64,000 nucleotides of DNA, taken from an uncultured Roseburia sp. Lineage in GTDB: Bacteria; Bacillota; Clostridia; Lachnospirales; Lachnospiraceae. Below, piece by piece: positions 34,398-43,608 of this stretch (the stretch's first letter is position 1; each line of letters opens with the position of its first letter). A program made the translations under genes and the position numbers. Location: the NCBI GenBank assembly GCA_947062675.1, contig CAMSQM010000011.1, positions 1-64,000 on the forward strand. The letters are read 5' to 3'. The notes below the pieces were generated by a model that was given only the letters and a program-made list of their open reading frames with translations, searched no databases and was not told the origin of the DNA.

Positions 34398-35534
34398 ATT
34401 CTCTGCAAAACGGCTCCACAGTTTGTGCCAGACCGTGCGCAGCGGATGGCGCAGTTTCTCCTTCAGATCTGCCAGTTCCTGCCTCAGCCGCTCATTTTCC
34501 GCGTGCATCTCCGCAAATCCCTGTCCGGCAAAGCGGATGATGTCATCCTCCATCAGCGTGCTCTCTCTCCTCCACCTGGGCAGATCGGGAATATCCATGT
34601 CAAACAGGTCTGCGTCTGGTTCCCCCAGATATTCTTTTGCGACGCGCCGGTTTCCCGCCCGGTATTTTTCCAGGAATTCCGCCGTCTCCTCCACAGAAAA
34701 CATACTGTATTTCCTTTGTATATCCGGCTCCTGCGCGCATTTTACCAGCGTGATCCGGAGAAACCGCCTCTCTTCCTCCCCAAGTCCCTTCATGCCATTT
34801 AAAATACGCTTTATTTCGTGCAGATTTCCCGCCAGGCGCACATTGCGCACTTCCTTATTTATCACATACGCATCCGTCAGCGTCAGACCGGCCGCATCCA
34901 GAAAATCTGCATAAATCGAACCTCCGCAAAAATGTCCCGGCTCATAGCGGCGGACAATCAGATTATCTTTTCCGAGCGCCGCTGCAATGGTCCCCAGCTT
35001 CTTATCATAATTCAGCTGACGGATTTTCGGGATATGGGCCATATACTCATCCCAGCTTCTGACTGCATTCTGTTCCACGCCCATTTTCACCACCTGATTC
35101 CAGGAAGAACTCAGATAGCCATCCTGCCTGCGCAGATAGACCATGATTTTCACCTGAAAACCGGCCTCCTCCCGCACCGCTGCAAGCTCCCGCCACAGAC
35201 TTTTCCTCCGTTTAAACGTGGCCATCCAGATACCCTCGTCCGACAGGATCACGGCCTCATACGTCCGGAAAAGCTCCGCAATCCGCTCCATGCCGCGGCA
35301 AAAAATCTGCCGCTCTGCTTCCGCGCAGACGCGCCCGTCCGCATCTTTCACAGATTCCACAAGAAAATGCCCGTTGCGCACGGACCGGAAATCCGGACAC
35401 AGCCACGTGAAATCCGGAAAACAGTATCCATGCCGCGCAAGTTCCTCCGCATTGTCCTGACAGAATCCCTGGATCGCCGTCGTTCCCGTCTTCGGTGTAC
35501 CGATATGAATATAAAGTGTTTTTCTTCCGTTCAT
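34392..35534 (-). CDS. PAPS-dependent sulfotransferase
   Basis: 380 residues. The 5'-phosphosulfate loop of sulfotransferases is at residues 12-19 (GTPKTGTT, in YIHIGTPKTGTTAIQ). A candidate 3'-phosphate site is MVYLRRQDGYLSSSW, with Arg135/136 and Ser143/144 eight residues apart. The end (about 345-372) is a charged coiled coil, HAENERLRQELADLKEKL. No signal or membrane segment is seen, so sulfation would occur in the cytoplasm. The start at 35534 follows GGAGG; an ATG overlapping the cysNC stop (35567) is a weaker alternative. The gene sits directly after the PAPS-forming genes. The acceptor could be a glycan, lipid, steroid or phenol. Confidence 0.82.
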   Translation of the reverse strand: MNGRKTLYIHIGTPKTGTTAIQGFCQDNAEELARHGYCFPDFTWLCPDFRSVRNGHFLVESVKDADGRVCAEAERQIFCRGMERIAELFRTYEAVILSDEGIWMATFKRRKSLWRELAAVREEAGFQVKIMVYLRRQDGYLSSSWNQVVKMGVEQNAVRSWDEYMAHIPKIRQLNYDKKLGTIAAALGKDNLIVRRYEPGHFCGGSIYADFLDAAGLTLTDAYVINKEVRNVRLAGNLHEIKRILNGMKGLGEEERRFLRITLVKCAQEPDIQRKYSMFSVEETAEFLEKYRAGNRRVAKEYLGEPDADLFDMDIPDLPRWRRESTLMEDDIIRFAGQGFAEMHAENERLRQELADLKEKLRHPLRTVWHKLWSRFAENG

Positions 35535-35563
35535 TCTATCCTCCGCGCGCCGCGCCCTGTTCT

Positions 35564-37390
35564 TCATAAATATTTCTCAATTCCGGCCAGAAGCAGACCG
35601 GCACACTCCTCCACACTCCGCCCCGTCGTATCTATCACGATATCGGGAGATTCCGGCACCTCATAGACACCGGAAATGCCGGTAAATTCCGCAATCTCTC
35701 CGGCCCGCGCCGCCTTATAAAGCCCCTTTGTATCCCGCCGCTCACACTCCGCGAGAGGCGTGCTCACATAGACTTCCGTAAAATTTTCCCCGATAATCTC
35801 CCGCGCCATCCTCCTGTCGGGGCGGTAGGGGGATATCGACGCGGCCAGCACAATCAGGCCGGCATCGTTCATCAGTTTCGCGACCTGCGCGATTCTGCGG
35901 ATATTTTCGATCCTGTCCTCCTCCCCGAAACCGAGGTTTTTGTTCAGGCCCATGCGCACGTTATCTCCGTCCAGAATCATTGTATGCTTTCCCATTGCAA
36001 ACAGGCGTTTTTCCACCTCGTTCGCGATCGTGGACTTTCCCGCGCCGGACAGGCCTGTCATCCAGACCGTAAACGCCTTCTGCCCCATCTGCGACTCGCG
36101 CAGTTCCCTTGTGATATCCATTTCATGCCAGGTCAGATTATTTTCGCGCACAATTTCCTGTTCCACAACGCCGCACGCACACGTCATATTGCTAAGCCGG
36201 TCCATCAGAATCAGGCTGCCGTGTTCCCTGCTTTCCGCAAATGTGTCAAATACCACCCTGCTCCCCATGGAAATCTCACAGAACGCAATCTCATTTTTAT
36301 AAATGGTCTCCGCAGACACCTCCGCTCCGGTATTGACGTCCACCCTGTGGCGGATTTTCATGACCGTGGCCGGAACCGTCTGTGTACCCAGTTTCATCCG
36401 GAAATTTCTCCCCGCCACCAGATTTTTGTCATCCATCCACAGCAGATACGCCGCCAGCATGGAACCTGTCTTTAACGTCGTATCCTTCCCGAGAACACAG
36501 CCCCGCGACACATCCGTCTCTGTGGCCAGCCGGATTGTGACAGCCTGCCCCTTTTCGCAGCGCTCAACACTCTTATCCCCGTTGAGAATCTCCGCCACAG
36601 CGGCTTTCTGTCCGCCCGGAAGCACGGTCAGGATATCCCCGACCGCAAGGCTCCCGGACGCGGGCTGCCCCTGAAATCCCCGGAACAGGCGGTTCGGACG
36701 GCAGACGCGCTGCACAGCCATCGAAAATCCTCTGCCCCCGCAAGGCTCCCCCGTCTCCACTGTCTCCAGATAAGGCAGCAGTGCCGGCCCTCCGTACCAG
36801 GGCATCCTGACCGATTTTTCCGTGATATTATCTCCCTCCGTCGCCGAGACCGGTATCAGCTGCACCTGCACGCCGTCCGCCTCCGCCATCAGCACCCGGA
36901 CATCTTTCCTGATTTTTTCAAACTTTTTCTGATTGTAGTTCACCAGATCCATTTTGTTTACCGCAAACACAAAATGCCGGATTCCCATCAGCGCGCAGAT
37001 ACGCGCATGACGTTTTGTCTGCATCAGCACCCCCTGGCTGGCATCCACCAGAATCACGCACAGGGAGGCAAAAGAAGCCCCGACCGCCATATTTCTCGTA
37101 TATTCCTCATGCCCTGGCGTATCCGCCACAATAAAATTCCGCCGTCTGGTCGTAAAATAGCGGTACGCCACATCTATGGTGATACCCTGCTCCCGCTCCG
37201 CCATCAGTCCGTCCAGCAGCAGCGAATAATCCAGTCTGCCATCAGCAGAACCCTTTCCGGAATCCAGCTCCATCGCCCTTCTCTGATCGGCAAAAATCAG
37301 CTTTGCATCGTAGAGCATATGTCCGATCAGCGTTGATTTTCCGTCATCCACGCTCCCGCAGGTAATAAATTTCAGCAAATCCTTTTCCAT
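35564..37390 (-). CDS. cysNC: sulfate adenylyltransferase subunit 1 / APS kinase fusion
   Basis: 608 residues. Residues 1-430 are the CysN GTPase: CGSVDDGKST (11-20), DTPGHEEYTRNM and FAVNKMDLV. Residues 443-608 are the CysC APS kinase: GLSGAGKST (446-454), LDGDNVRMGL and SPYRPDR, with the FTGISGVYE lid. With CysD it makes APS from sulfate and ATP; the kinase then makes PAPS. The ATG follows directly after the cysD stop. The fusion is like NodQ, where PAPS is made for sulfating a signal molecule. Confidence 0.93.
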   Translation of the reverse strand: MEKDLLKFITCGSVDDGKSTLIGHMLYDAKLIFADQRRAMELDSGKGSADGRLDYSLLLDGLMAEREQGITIDVAYRYFTTRRRNFIVADTPGHEEYTRNMAVGASFASLCVILVDASQGVLMQTKRHARICALMGIRHFVFAVNKMDLVNYNQKKFEKIRKDVRVLMAEADGVQVQLIPVSATEGDNITEKSVRMPWYGGPALLPYLETVETGEPCGGRGFSMAVQRVCRPNRLFRGFQGQPASGSLAVGDILTVLPGGQKAAVAEILNGDKSVERCEKGQAVTIRLATETDVSRGCVLGKDTTLKTGSMLAAYLLWMDDKNLVAGRNFRMKLGTQTVPATVMKIRHRVDVNTGAEVSAETIYKNEIAFCEISMGSRVVFDTFAESREHGSLILMDRLSNMTCACGVVEQEIVRENNLTWHEMDITRELRESQMGQKAFTVWMTGLSGAGKSTIANEVEKRLFAMGKHTMILDGDNVRMGLNKNLGFGEEDRIENIRRIAQVAKLMNDAGLIVLAASISPYRPDRRMAREIIGENFTEVYVSTPLAECERRDTKGLYKAARAGEIAEFTGISGVYEVPESPDIVIDTTGRSVEECAGLLLAGIEKYL

Positions 37391-38284
37391 TCAGAAATAT
37401 CCCTCACGCTTTCTTTTTTCCATACTTGCACTTCCACCGTCTGAGTCTATGATACGGCTCGTCCGCTCCGATTCCACGGCCGCCAGCGTTTCCTGCACGA
37501 TCGCGTCGAGCGTATCCGCCTCCGATTCCACGCCGCCCGTCAGCGGATAGCAGCCCAGCGTCCGGAAGCGCACCTTTTTCATCTGAATCTCCTCGCCCGG
37601 GCCCAGACGCATTCTCTCATCATCCGCCAGAATGATATTTCCGTCACGAATCACCACCGGTCTCTCCTTCGCGAAATAGAGGGAGACAATCGGGATCGAC
37701 TCCCTCCTGATATACTGCCAGATATCCGCCTCCGTCCAGTTCGACAGCGGGAATACCCGGATACTCTCCCCCCTGTGTATCTGCGTATTGTACAGCTTCC
37801 AGAGTTCCGGACGCTGATTTTTCGGATCCCACGCGTGATTGTGATCGCGGAACGAAAAAATCCGCTCCTTTGCGCGCGACTTTTCCTCATCCCGTCTGCC
37901 GCCGCCGAAAGCCGCCGTAAATCCATATAGATCAAGCGCCTGCCTGAGCGCCTGCGTTTTCATGATATCTGTGTATGCCGCCCCGTGGTCAAACGGATTG
38001 ATCCCTTCCCTGACGCCGTCCTCATTGATATATTCCAGCATCTCAATCCCCATCTTTTCCGCCGTCTCATCCCGGAATGTGATCATCTCCCGGAATTTCC
38101 ATGTCGTATTGATATGTAAAAACGGAAACGGCGGTTTTTCCGGATAAAATGCTTTCAACGCCAGATGCAGCATAACGGAAGAATCCTTGCCGACCGAATA
38201 CAGCATCACCGGTTTTTCACATTCCGCCGCCACCTCCCGCATAATATAGATCGCTTCCGCCTCGAGCTCTTCCAGATGGTCCAT
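37391..38284 (-). CDS. cysD: sulfate adenylyltransferase subunit 2
   Basis: 297 residues. PP-loop ATP pyrophosphatase with [15 protein letters not shown] near residue 30, the block [37 protein letters not shown] and [18 protein letters not shown], all typical of CysD. The ATG at 38284 follows GGAGG and fits the family start. A GTG 54 bases upstream (38338) has a perfect GGAGGTGAT site and is in frame, so an 18-residue longer form is possible. First gene of the sulfation operon; its stop is adjacent to the cysNC start. Confidence 0.92.
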   Translation of the reverse strand: MDHLEELEAEAIYIMREVAAECEKPVMLYSVGKDSSVMLHLALKAFYPEKPPFPFLHINTTWKFREMITFRDETAEKMGIEMLEYINEDGVREGINPFDHGAAYTDIMKTQALRQALDLYGFTAAFGGGRRDEEKSRAKERIFSFRDHNHAWDPKNQRPELWKLYNTQIHRGESIRVFPLSNWTEADIWQYIRRESIPIVSLYFAKERPVVIRDGNIILADDERMRLGPGEEIQMKKVRFRTLGCYPLTGGVESEADTLDAIVQETLAAVESERTSRIIDSDGGSASMEKRKREGYF

Positions 38285-38377
38285 ACTGCTTCCTCCGTAA
38301 TCTGTGTCATTTTTCTGAATCCGGAAGCCGTTCTTCACTGAAGATCACCTCCGTGCTTCAGTTATATAAAATCAATA

Positions 38378-38650
38378 TTAAAAACGCATTAAAAAATGGG
38401 AAAACACAGCGTTCTCCCATCTGACACCATTTTTGCTCCATTTTTTCATCTCTTCCACCAATACATCATCCGAACATGACAATATAAATCCATGCTCATC
38501 TGCAATGTGGAATCAAATACATGTTATCCATTTTTTGCATTCTGTTATCAAATCAATATCCTCCCTTGACAGGCCACACAGTCCGCCTATCCTCATACCG
38601 TTTTCCAGCACAGGCACAAAAAGATTGTAATATCCTGTTCACTCATGCCT
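38378..38650 (-). pseudogene. tyrosine recombinase (integrase) remnant
   Basis: With frame changes the minus strand reads EQDITIF, then VPVLENGMRIGGLCGLSRED and IDL, a phage-integrase-like core start. Further on it reads MSMDLYCHV and then DDVLVEEMKKWSKNGVRW. These resemble the C-terminal end of a Lachnospiraceae integrase (…MDLYCHVTDDTLVEEMKK, from memory). Several stops and shifts interrupt it and the catalytic centre is missing. It lies between the AT-rich island and the sulfation operon. Confidence 0.55.
38390..38420 (-). terminator. terminator upstream of cysD
   Basis: ATGGGA (38396-38401) and TCCCAT (38415-38420) form a short stem with additional pairing in the loop. In the minus direction TTTTTT follows. 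It would insulate the sulfation operon from readthrough. Confidence 0.5.
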
Positions 38651-38783
38651 ATACCTATATTTTACAAATCATGGTATAAAGATTTTTCCTCTTCAATATT
38701 TTCTTTAATGAAACAACAGGCACAAAAGTAGCTGCAATAATTCCTACTATATATATCCAGAAAAAGCTAACTACTATTGCAAT

Positions 38784-39350
38784 TCAATATAATTTACTCA
38801 TCTTTTTTAAAAGTACCGTTATATTTTCATCTATTACTTTATTCGATTTACACACAACATTATTTATTTCATCCGTTGCCATTTCAGTATCTGATTGACG
38901 GATATATTTCTGTCCAATCCTTATAATATCATCTGAATTTTCAATAATTTTCTTTTTGAACTGATCAAATTCAATATCACAACCAAAAGCTCCAAATACC
39001 ATATTATATGTATCACTCCATACTGTAATAATTTTGTTCATGTCACTGAAATATTTCAAAAAATTATTATATCTCTCTACGCGTTCTTCAGGATTTCTTC
39101 TACTCAATGCATTCTCAAGTTCCAGTGTTATTTCCATCATATCTTTTTTTATTTCATGAAGCCACTGAAGCATTTTCTCACAATAATCAAGCTGTAAACT
39201 CTTTTTTCTGTACAGCAAATCTCTTTTTTGAGAAAAAAAGTTATTCAGAAAAATCGCCAGTAATGCCACAAATGTCGGCACAATTCCTTTGAATAATTCC
39301 ATAATCAGATCAACCCAAGGATACAGCTTTATTAAATCATCATAACTCAT
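38784..39350 (-). CDS. hypothetical single-pass membrane protein of the AT-rich island
   Basis: 188 residues, not recognised. One membrane helix near the N-terminus (residues about 18-36, LFKGIVPTFVALLAIFLNNFF) is followed by a long helical, mostly charged cytoplasmic part. Base composition is much more AT-rich than the flanking genes. The start at 39350 (MSYDDLI) is chosen because AAGGATGG lies eight bases upstream; two earlier in-frame ATGs (39362, 39356) overlap that site. No neighbour explains its role. Its island location and low GC suggest an acquired gene, possibly defence-like, but nothing specific is seen. Confidence 0.6.
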   Translation of the reverse strand: MSYDDLIKLYPWVDLIMELFKGIVPTFVALLAIFLNNFFSQKRDLLYRKKSLQLDYCEKMLQWLHEIKKDMMEITLELENALSRRNPEERVERYNNFLKYFSDMNKIITVWSDTYNMVFGAFGCDIEFDQFKKKIIENSDDIIRIGQKYIRQSDTEMATDEINNVVCKSNKVIDENITVLLKKMSKLY

Positions 39351-39473
39351 ATACATTACCATCCTTAACTTAATTATTCAGAGTAATTATACCATTACAA
39401 ACATAAATATACAATCACCAAATCCATTTTCTGTTATCAGGATACAATTCACCAGAAATTTTCACTAAAATTC

Positions 39474-39704
39474 CTATCTCTCCCTTTCATTATTGTCCAC
39501 AATGAACAACCTTATCCACATAAAATTCAATATAACAGCAGTTGAATATATATCCGCTTTTGCGCTTAACTCTTCATTTTGGTCCTGTGTAAGTTCTTTA
39601 TAGCCAGTATTGATACTTTTTTCTCCAGATAAAACTTCTTGCTTTAATGTTTCATTATTAGAATCAGGAATTTTTTTACCTTTAGCATATGTATCAGTGG
39701 ACAC
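39474..39704 (-). CDS. hypothetical small ORF, possibly a fragment
   Basis: 76 residues from a GTG. Middle part is polar (SGEKSINTGYKELTQDQNEELS), then a hydrophobic run (STAVILNFMWIRLFIV) close to the end. The ribosome site is weak. It could be the tail of a decayed gene. Confidence 0.25.
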   Translation of the reverse strand: MSTDTYAKGKKIPDSNNETLKQEVLSGEKSINTGYKELTQDQNEELSAKADIYSTAVILNFMWIRLFIVDNNERER

Positions 39705-40502
39705 ACCTGTTGTTTCTAAATTTTACACGTACATCAGTTTTATTTTCATTTACAGTTGCTGAATAATTTTCCGAAAACTATTCTGACTTATTTTTCTCAT
39801 TTGCTTTTCATAAACAGGTCTATACTTCTCAGCAACAGCAATTCTCTGAACATGAGAAGTATTACGCCTGCCTGGTTTTGCATTAATCATCCATTCCTAT
39901 CCCCGTAATTCGCTCATATAAGCCTCCAAATACATTAAGCAATAATTATCATTCCAGGCATAAAATCCCTTATATGGTCAAAATACAGCCATACAATAGA
40001 TATGTAGCAACGGGCTGGTATTATTTTCTCATGCTTTCATATATTCCTCACCGTGCAATTTAGCAAACCATATATTGTATGTTATATCACAATTTAATCT
40101 ATATATTGTATTCGAAATCAAGTAAAAGAGGAATTTTATTGGCGCAATATTCTACACCAACGGCAAAACCCAGATTATCAGAAAATATTTTTTCAGACCC
40201 TGTTCATCTTCGATATAAACATGCAATTCGTGAAACATATCTGTTAATTCTTTTCATCCAAACATCCTATCCCCATCTACTGCGCCGTGGATATGGCATC
40301 CGATATCGTCCAAAATCATATTACATAGCATACACTTGTGATCCTCGTCTTGGATGTATGTAAAATATTTAATATATTTTTCTCTACTCATTTTTTTAAT
40401 CATTATCGAACCCACTGAAAAACGCAAAAAGAAGCGCCTTCAAGAAAAAAAATACGCTCTCAATGGCACTCCTGTTCTATAATATCCCCATTACTTTCCG
40501 GC
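39705..40502. other. AT-rich spacer of the island without a convincing gene
   Basis: About 800 bases of low GC. A 46-codon minus frame at 39750-39890 starts MINAKPGRRNTSHVQRIA and includes EKYRPVYEKQMRKIS; it is basic and may be a fragment. The remainder, including a plus frame at 40079-40363, shows no ribosome site or recognisable protein. Several TATATT-rich stretches lie near 40060-40130. Confidence 0.5.
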
Positions 40503-40937
40503 TTATTCCAGCTCATCAACCGTAATGCATCTGATTTCCCTGAACTGCCTTAACTGTTTATCATTTGTAAGGAACAGATCGCATCCTGTGATACAGGCTG
40601 TCGCAATTTGCAAGGCATCCATGGACTTAAATCCTTTATACTCTGCCCTTATCCATGCCGCCTTTTTCGCGATATTCCTGTCAATATCCATTACACACAT
40701 TCCGAGTGTACGGATCAGCCTTTCAAACTGGTCAACATATCCCTGCTCATGATTCCTGTATGGAAAAACACTGTATTCCACAACGGTGATCACGGATGTA
40801 TAAAGGTCTGTGCCTGCGCCATAACAGTCCATAAAAAATCTTTTAACCCTGTCAGAATACTGCAGGTTATCCCTGCTCCCTTCAATAAAATAAATAAACG
40901 GTGCAGTATCCACAAATACTTTTTCAAAACCTGTCAT
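40503..40937 (-). CDS. PIN-domain toxin, VapC-like
   Basis: 144 residues of the PIN ribonuclease fold. The acidic residues of the active site are seen in VFVDTAPFIYFIEG (first Asp), VITVVEYSVF (Glu), FKSMDALQIATA (third, Asp) and LFLTNDKQLRQF (fourth, Asp). Such toxins cut RNA and block translation. The start overlaps the antitoxin gene by 14 bases, the classical arrangement with the antitoxin first. Confidence 0.82.
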   Translation of the reverse strand: MTGFEKVFVDTAPFIYFIEGSRDNLQYSDRVKRFFMDCYGAGTDLYTSVITVVEYSVFPYRNHEQGYVDQFERLIRTLGMCVMDIDRNIAKKAAWIRAEYKGFKSMDALQIATACITGCDLFLTNDKQLRQFREIRCITVDELE

Positions 40938-41145
40938 TCCCGCGCAACTCCCTTATATATTCATCAACATTCTGTCCCCGTTCACTTGGCATTACAAAAC
41001 TGTCCCAGTCCACGAGGGGGCGCTCCTTTCTTTCCGGATAATCCAGAAGTGTGACAATGACCTCAGCCCCGTCATATTCCCGCATATCCTCATCCTTGAT
41101 GATAACCGTATTTCCCTTTATGACCCCTTTCACTGCCGCAAGCAT
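40924..41145 (-). CDS. antitoxin paired with the PIN toxin
   Basis: 73 residues. The N-terminal half (MLAAVKGVIKGNTVIIKDED, with a following YDGAEVIVTLL) is a beta-rich, AbrB/Phd-like DNA-binding part. The C-terminal half (WDSFVMPSERGQNVDEYIRELRG) is helical and likely binds the toxin. The gene is first in the pair, with GGGGGAA before the ATG. It probably represses its own promoter. Confidence 0.72.
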   Translation of the reverse strand: MLAAVKGVIKGNTVIIKDEDMREYDGAEVIVTLLDYPERKERPLVDWDSFVMPSERGQNVDEYIRELRGNDRF

Positions 41146-41208
41146 CCATATTCCCCCTTTTCATCATTCTGATTCATACACTCATTATAACACCCGCCCT
41201 CTCCGGAT

Positions 41209-41418
41209 TCAACAGGCGCCTGTGATTTCCACTTTCCGCACCCCGTCACGCACACTGAATTCCTCCGTATCCGGAAGTCCCGGAAAACGCCGCACGATCC
41301 TCCATTTCAGGCTGTTCCCGTTCATCCACTGCATCTGGTACAGGAATATCAGTGTGATCCTGTCCATAAATTCCGCCGGATATATGACATGTCTGATGGT
41401 ATTGCAGCAGTAGCACAT
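41209..41418 (-). CDS. hypothetical ORF, uncertain
   Basis: 69 residues, no recognised family. It contains SLKWRIVRRFPGLPDTEEF. No ribosome site is evident. May be a fragment at the right border of the island; the following 160 bases up to the histidine kinase show no gene. Confidence 0.2.
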   Translation of the reverse strand: MCYCCNTIRHVIYPAEFMDRITLIFLYQMQWMNGNSLKWRIVRRFPGLPDTEEFSVRDGVRKVEITGAC

Positions 41419-41578
41419 GCAGAATAGATTATCAATATCATTTGTCCATCCCTTTGATAATGGTATGGATCGGGGCTATGAAATCGTTATTTTAAGTTAC
41501 ATGAAATATGAGGCATGGAATGACCCTGTGACGCTCTGTGAGGATCACATGAGAAGTATGAACATTCGTCACGGAAAA

Positions 41579-42895
41579 CTACATCCCTGGCAGAAACAGA
41601 GTAAACGTACTTCCCTCTCCCGCCCCGCTCACAGCTGTGATACGTCCGCCGTGTCTGAGCGCAATTTTTTGGGCGAGCGGAAGCCCCAGACCAATCCCCT
41701 GTGAATTTCTGGATTTATCTTCTTTATAAAAACGCTGAAAGATCCGCTCAAGCTCTTCCTCCTTTATCCCGCACCCGTGATCGCGGACAGAGACATAGAC
41801 CTCACCGTCTTTTGTGCCGGTTTCCACCTCAATCCCGCCGCATCCGGCGCCAAATTTAATGGCGTTTGTCAGCAGATTCCGGAAGGCAATCATAATCAGA
41901 CTGATATCGCCGGAAGTCTCCGCCTTATTCAGCCGCATTTCGATCGCCACGCTCTCCCCCGCTTTTTCCTGCTCGTCCTCGCAGACAGACTGCACAATTT
42001 CCACCAGATCAATCTCCTCTCTGCGGATCTTTGTCTGCTCCTGATCCAGGCGGGAGAGATGAAGCAGCTGCGCAATCATCGCATTGATTCTGCCAGCCTG
42101 CCTCTCTATCACCTCAAGCGCTTCCAGAAGCTCTTCCCTGCTCTGCTCTCTCCCGGCGACAGACTGGCACTGGGCTGAAATGACGGCGACCGGCGTCCGA
42201 AGCTCGTGCGCCGCGTCCGATGTAAACTGCTCCTGCTCCTTTACCGCATGCTCGATCCGGTCCAGCATACGGTTCTCCGCGTCTGTTAAAACGGCAAGCT
42301 CATAAAAACGGCTGTTATGTTCCATGCGCTCTGAAATGCTGAAATCCCTGCCGATCGTCTCCGCGGTCCGGCACATGCCCTTCAGTGATCCTGAGATCCG
42401 GCGTCCCAGCACAAGCCCGCAGACCGTCACAATGCCAAATACAGCCACAATACTCAGGTAAGAAAAATATTCCAGGGTCTGATACCTGCTGAAAATATCC
42501 GCCCTGCGCACCACCCCCCGCATAATATAGCCTGTCCCAAGCGTTTTAATCTTCTGCATATCATGCACATAAAAAGTTTCCCCCCGGCATTTCACAATCC
42601 GGGTGTGATTGAGCGTGGCGCCTTCGTCCGGCACAAATTTATCCGGATAGCTTCCCGCCACAACTTCCATTTTATCGTTTAGAAGAAGAAAGTAAATTCC
42701 ATCCTGTTTCTGCTCATATCCTTCCGCAAAATACAGCTCCCCATCCCGGATCTCAATATATTTGAGGTTCCTGCGGACTTCCCGTGCCAGATTCTGCCGG
42801 ACATCATACTCCACGGCCACATTCGACCAGATATTGACAAACAGAATCTGCACCACCGCCATCACAAATGCGGCCATCGCAAGCGGAACCACCAC
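41579..42895 (-). CDS. sensor histidine kinase
   Basis: 438 residues from a GTG. Two membrane helices (about 2-22 and 145-167) enclose an external sensor of about 120 residues. A HAMP-like linker follows, then the H-box AAHELRTPVAVISAQ, the N-box NLLTNAIKFG and the G-boxes DHGCGI and GIGLGLPLAQK. The start is uncertain: the frame remains open upstream, but no better codon is found, and the GTG has no strong ribosome site, so coupling to the response regulator 23 bases upstream is likely. The ligand is not known. Confidence 0.88.
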   Translation of the reverse strand: MVVPLAMAAFVMAVVQILFVNIWSNVAVEYDVRQNLAREVRRNLKYIEIRDGELYFAEGYEQKQDGIYFLLLNDKMEVVAGSYPDKFVPDEGATLNHTRIVKCRGETFYVHDMQKIKTLGTGYIMRGVVRRADIFSRYQTLEYFSYLSIVAVFGIVTVCGLVLGRRISGSLKGMCRTAETIGRDFSISERMEHNSRFYELAVLTDAENRMLDRIEHAVKEQEQFTSDAAHELRTPVAVISAQCQSVAGREQSREELLEALEVIERQAGRINAMIAQLLHLSRLDQEQTKIRREEIDLVEIVQSVCEDEQEKAGESVAIEMRLNKAETSGDISLIMIAFRNLLTNAIKFGAGCGGIEVETGTKDGEVYVSVRDHGCGIKEEELERIFQRFYKEDKSRNSQGIGLGLPLAQKIALRHGGRITAVSGAGEGSTFTLFLPGM

Positions 42896-42918
42896 ATACC
42901 AGACAATGGATACCGTTT

Positions 42919-43593
42919 TTACGTCTCCCCTTTTAATATATATCCCACCCCTCTGATCGTCTGAATCATTTTAAACGGAAAATCATCGTCCATTTTTTTC
43001 CGCAGGTAGCGGATATAGACATCCACAACATTGGAGTAACCATCGCTCTCCCCGTCCCAGATATTGGCCGCAATCTGATCCCTGGTGACGACAATATTCT
43101 GATTGCGGATCAGGAAGAGAAGCACTGAAAACTCTTTTGGCGAGAGATCAATCTGCTTCCCTTCCCGCTCCACGGTATGGCAGTTTAGGTCCATGGTAAG
43201 CGCGCCGCAGCGGTAGATATTTTCCCGCACATTCGCTTTTTTTCTCGTCATCACCCGGACCCTTGCGAGAAGTTCCTGAAAGGCAAAGGGCTTTGCCATA
43301 TAATCATCCGCCCCGATATCCAGCCCCTCGACAATATCCGCCGTGCCGTCGCGCGCCGTCAGAAACAGCACCGGCGTCTGCACCCCTCTGCCGCGGGCCC
43401 TCCTTAAGACCTCAAACCCGTCCATCCCCGGCAGCATGACATCCAGGATCACACCGTCATACTCTCCCAGACACAGATAATCACATGCGCTCTCCCCGTC
43501 ATGGCAGGCGTCCACAATATAGCCTTCGGATTCCAGCTTCTGCGCGATAATCCGGTTTAAATCCTTTTCGTCCTCCACCACAAGTATTCTCAT
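42919..43593 (-). CDS. response regulator, OmpR/PhoB family
   Basis: 224 residues. Receiver domain with the acidic pair in VVEDEKD, the phosphorylated aspartate in GVILDVMLPG and Lys in DDYMAKPF. The winged-helix output domain ends with NVVDVYIRYLRKKMDDD and TIRGVGYILK. It is the partner of the kinase encoded just downstream. The ATG is 15 bases after the polyphosphate phosphotransferase stop. Confidence 0.92.
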   Translation of the reverse strand: MRILVVEDEKDLNRIIAQKLESEGYIVDACHDGESACDYLCLGEYDGVILDVMLPGMDGFEVLRRARGRGVQTPVLFLTARDGTADIVEGLDIGADDYMAKPFAFQELLARVRVMTRKKANVRENIYRCGALTMDLNCHTVEREGKQIDLSPKEFSVLLFLIRNQNIVVTRDQIAANIWDGESDGYSNVVDVYIRYLRKKMDDDFPFKMIQTIRGVGYILKGET

Positions 43594-43608
43594 TTCAGCT
43601 CCCTGCCG

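Noticed and set aside
38285-38390. Sulfur-related riboswitch before cysD
   Set aside because: Only a short terminator-like hairpin belonging to the upstream remnant is seen; no SAM or T-box core elements were recognised.
40079-40363. 94-codon plus frame in the AT-rich island
   Set aside because: No ribosome site, no recognisable protein pattern; left as spacer.
41417-41704. 95-codon plus frame near the histidine kinase end
   Set aside because: Its second half is antisense to the kinase; no motif or ribosome site.
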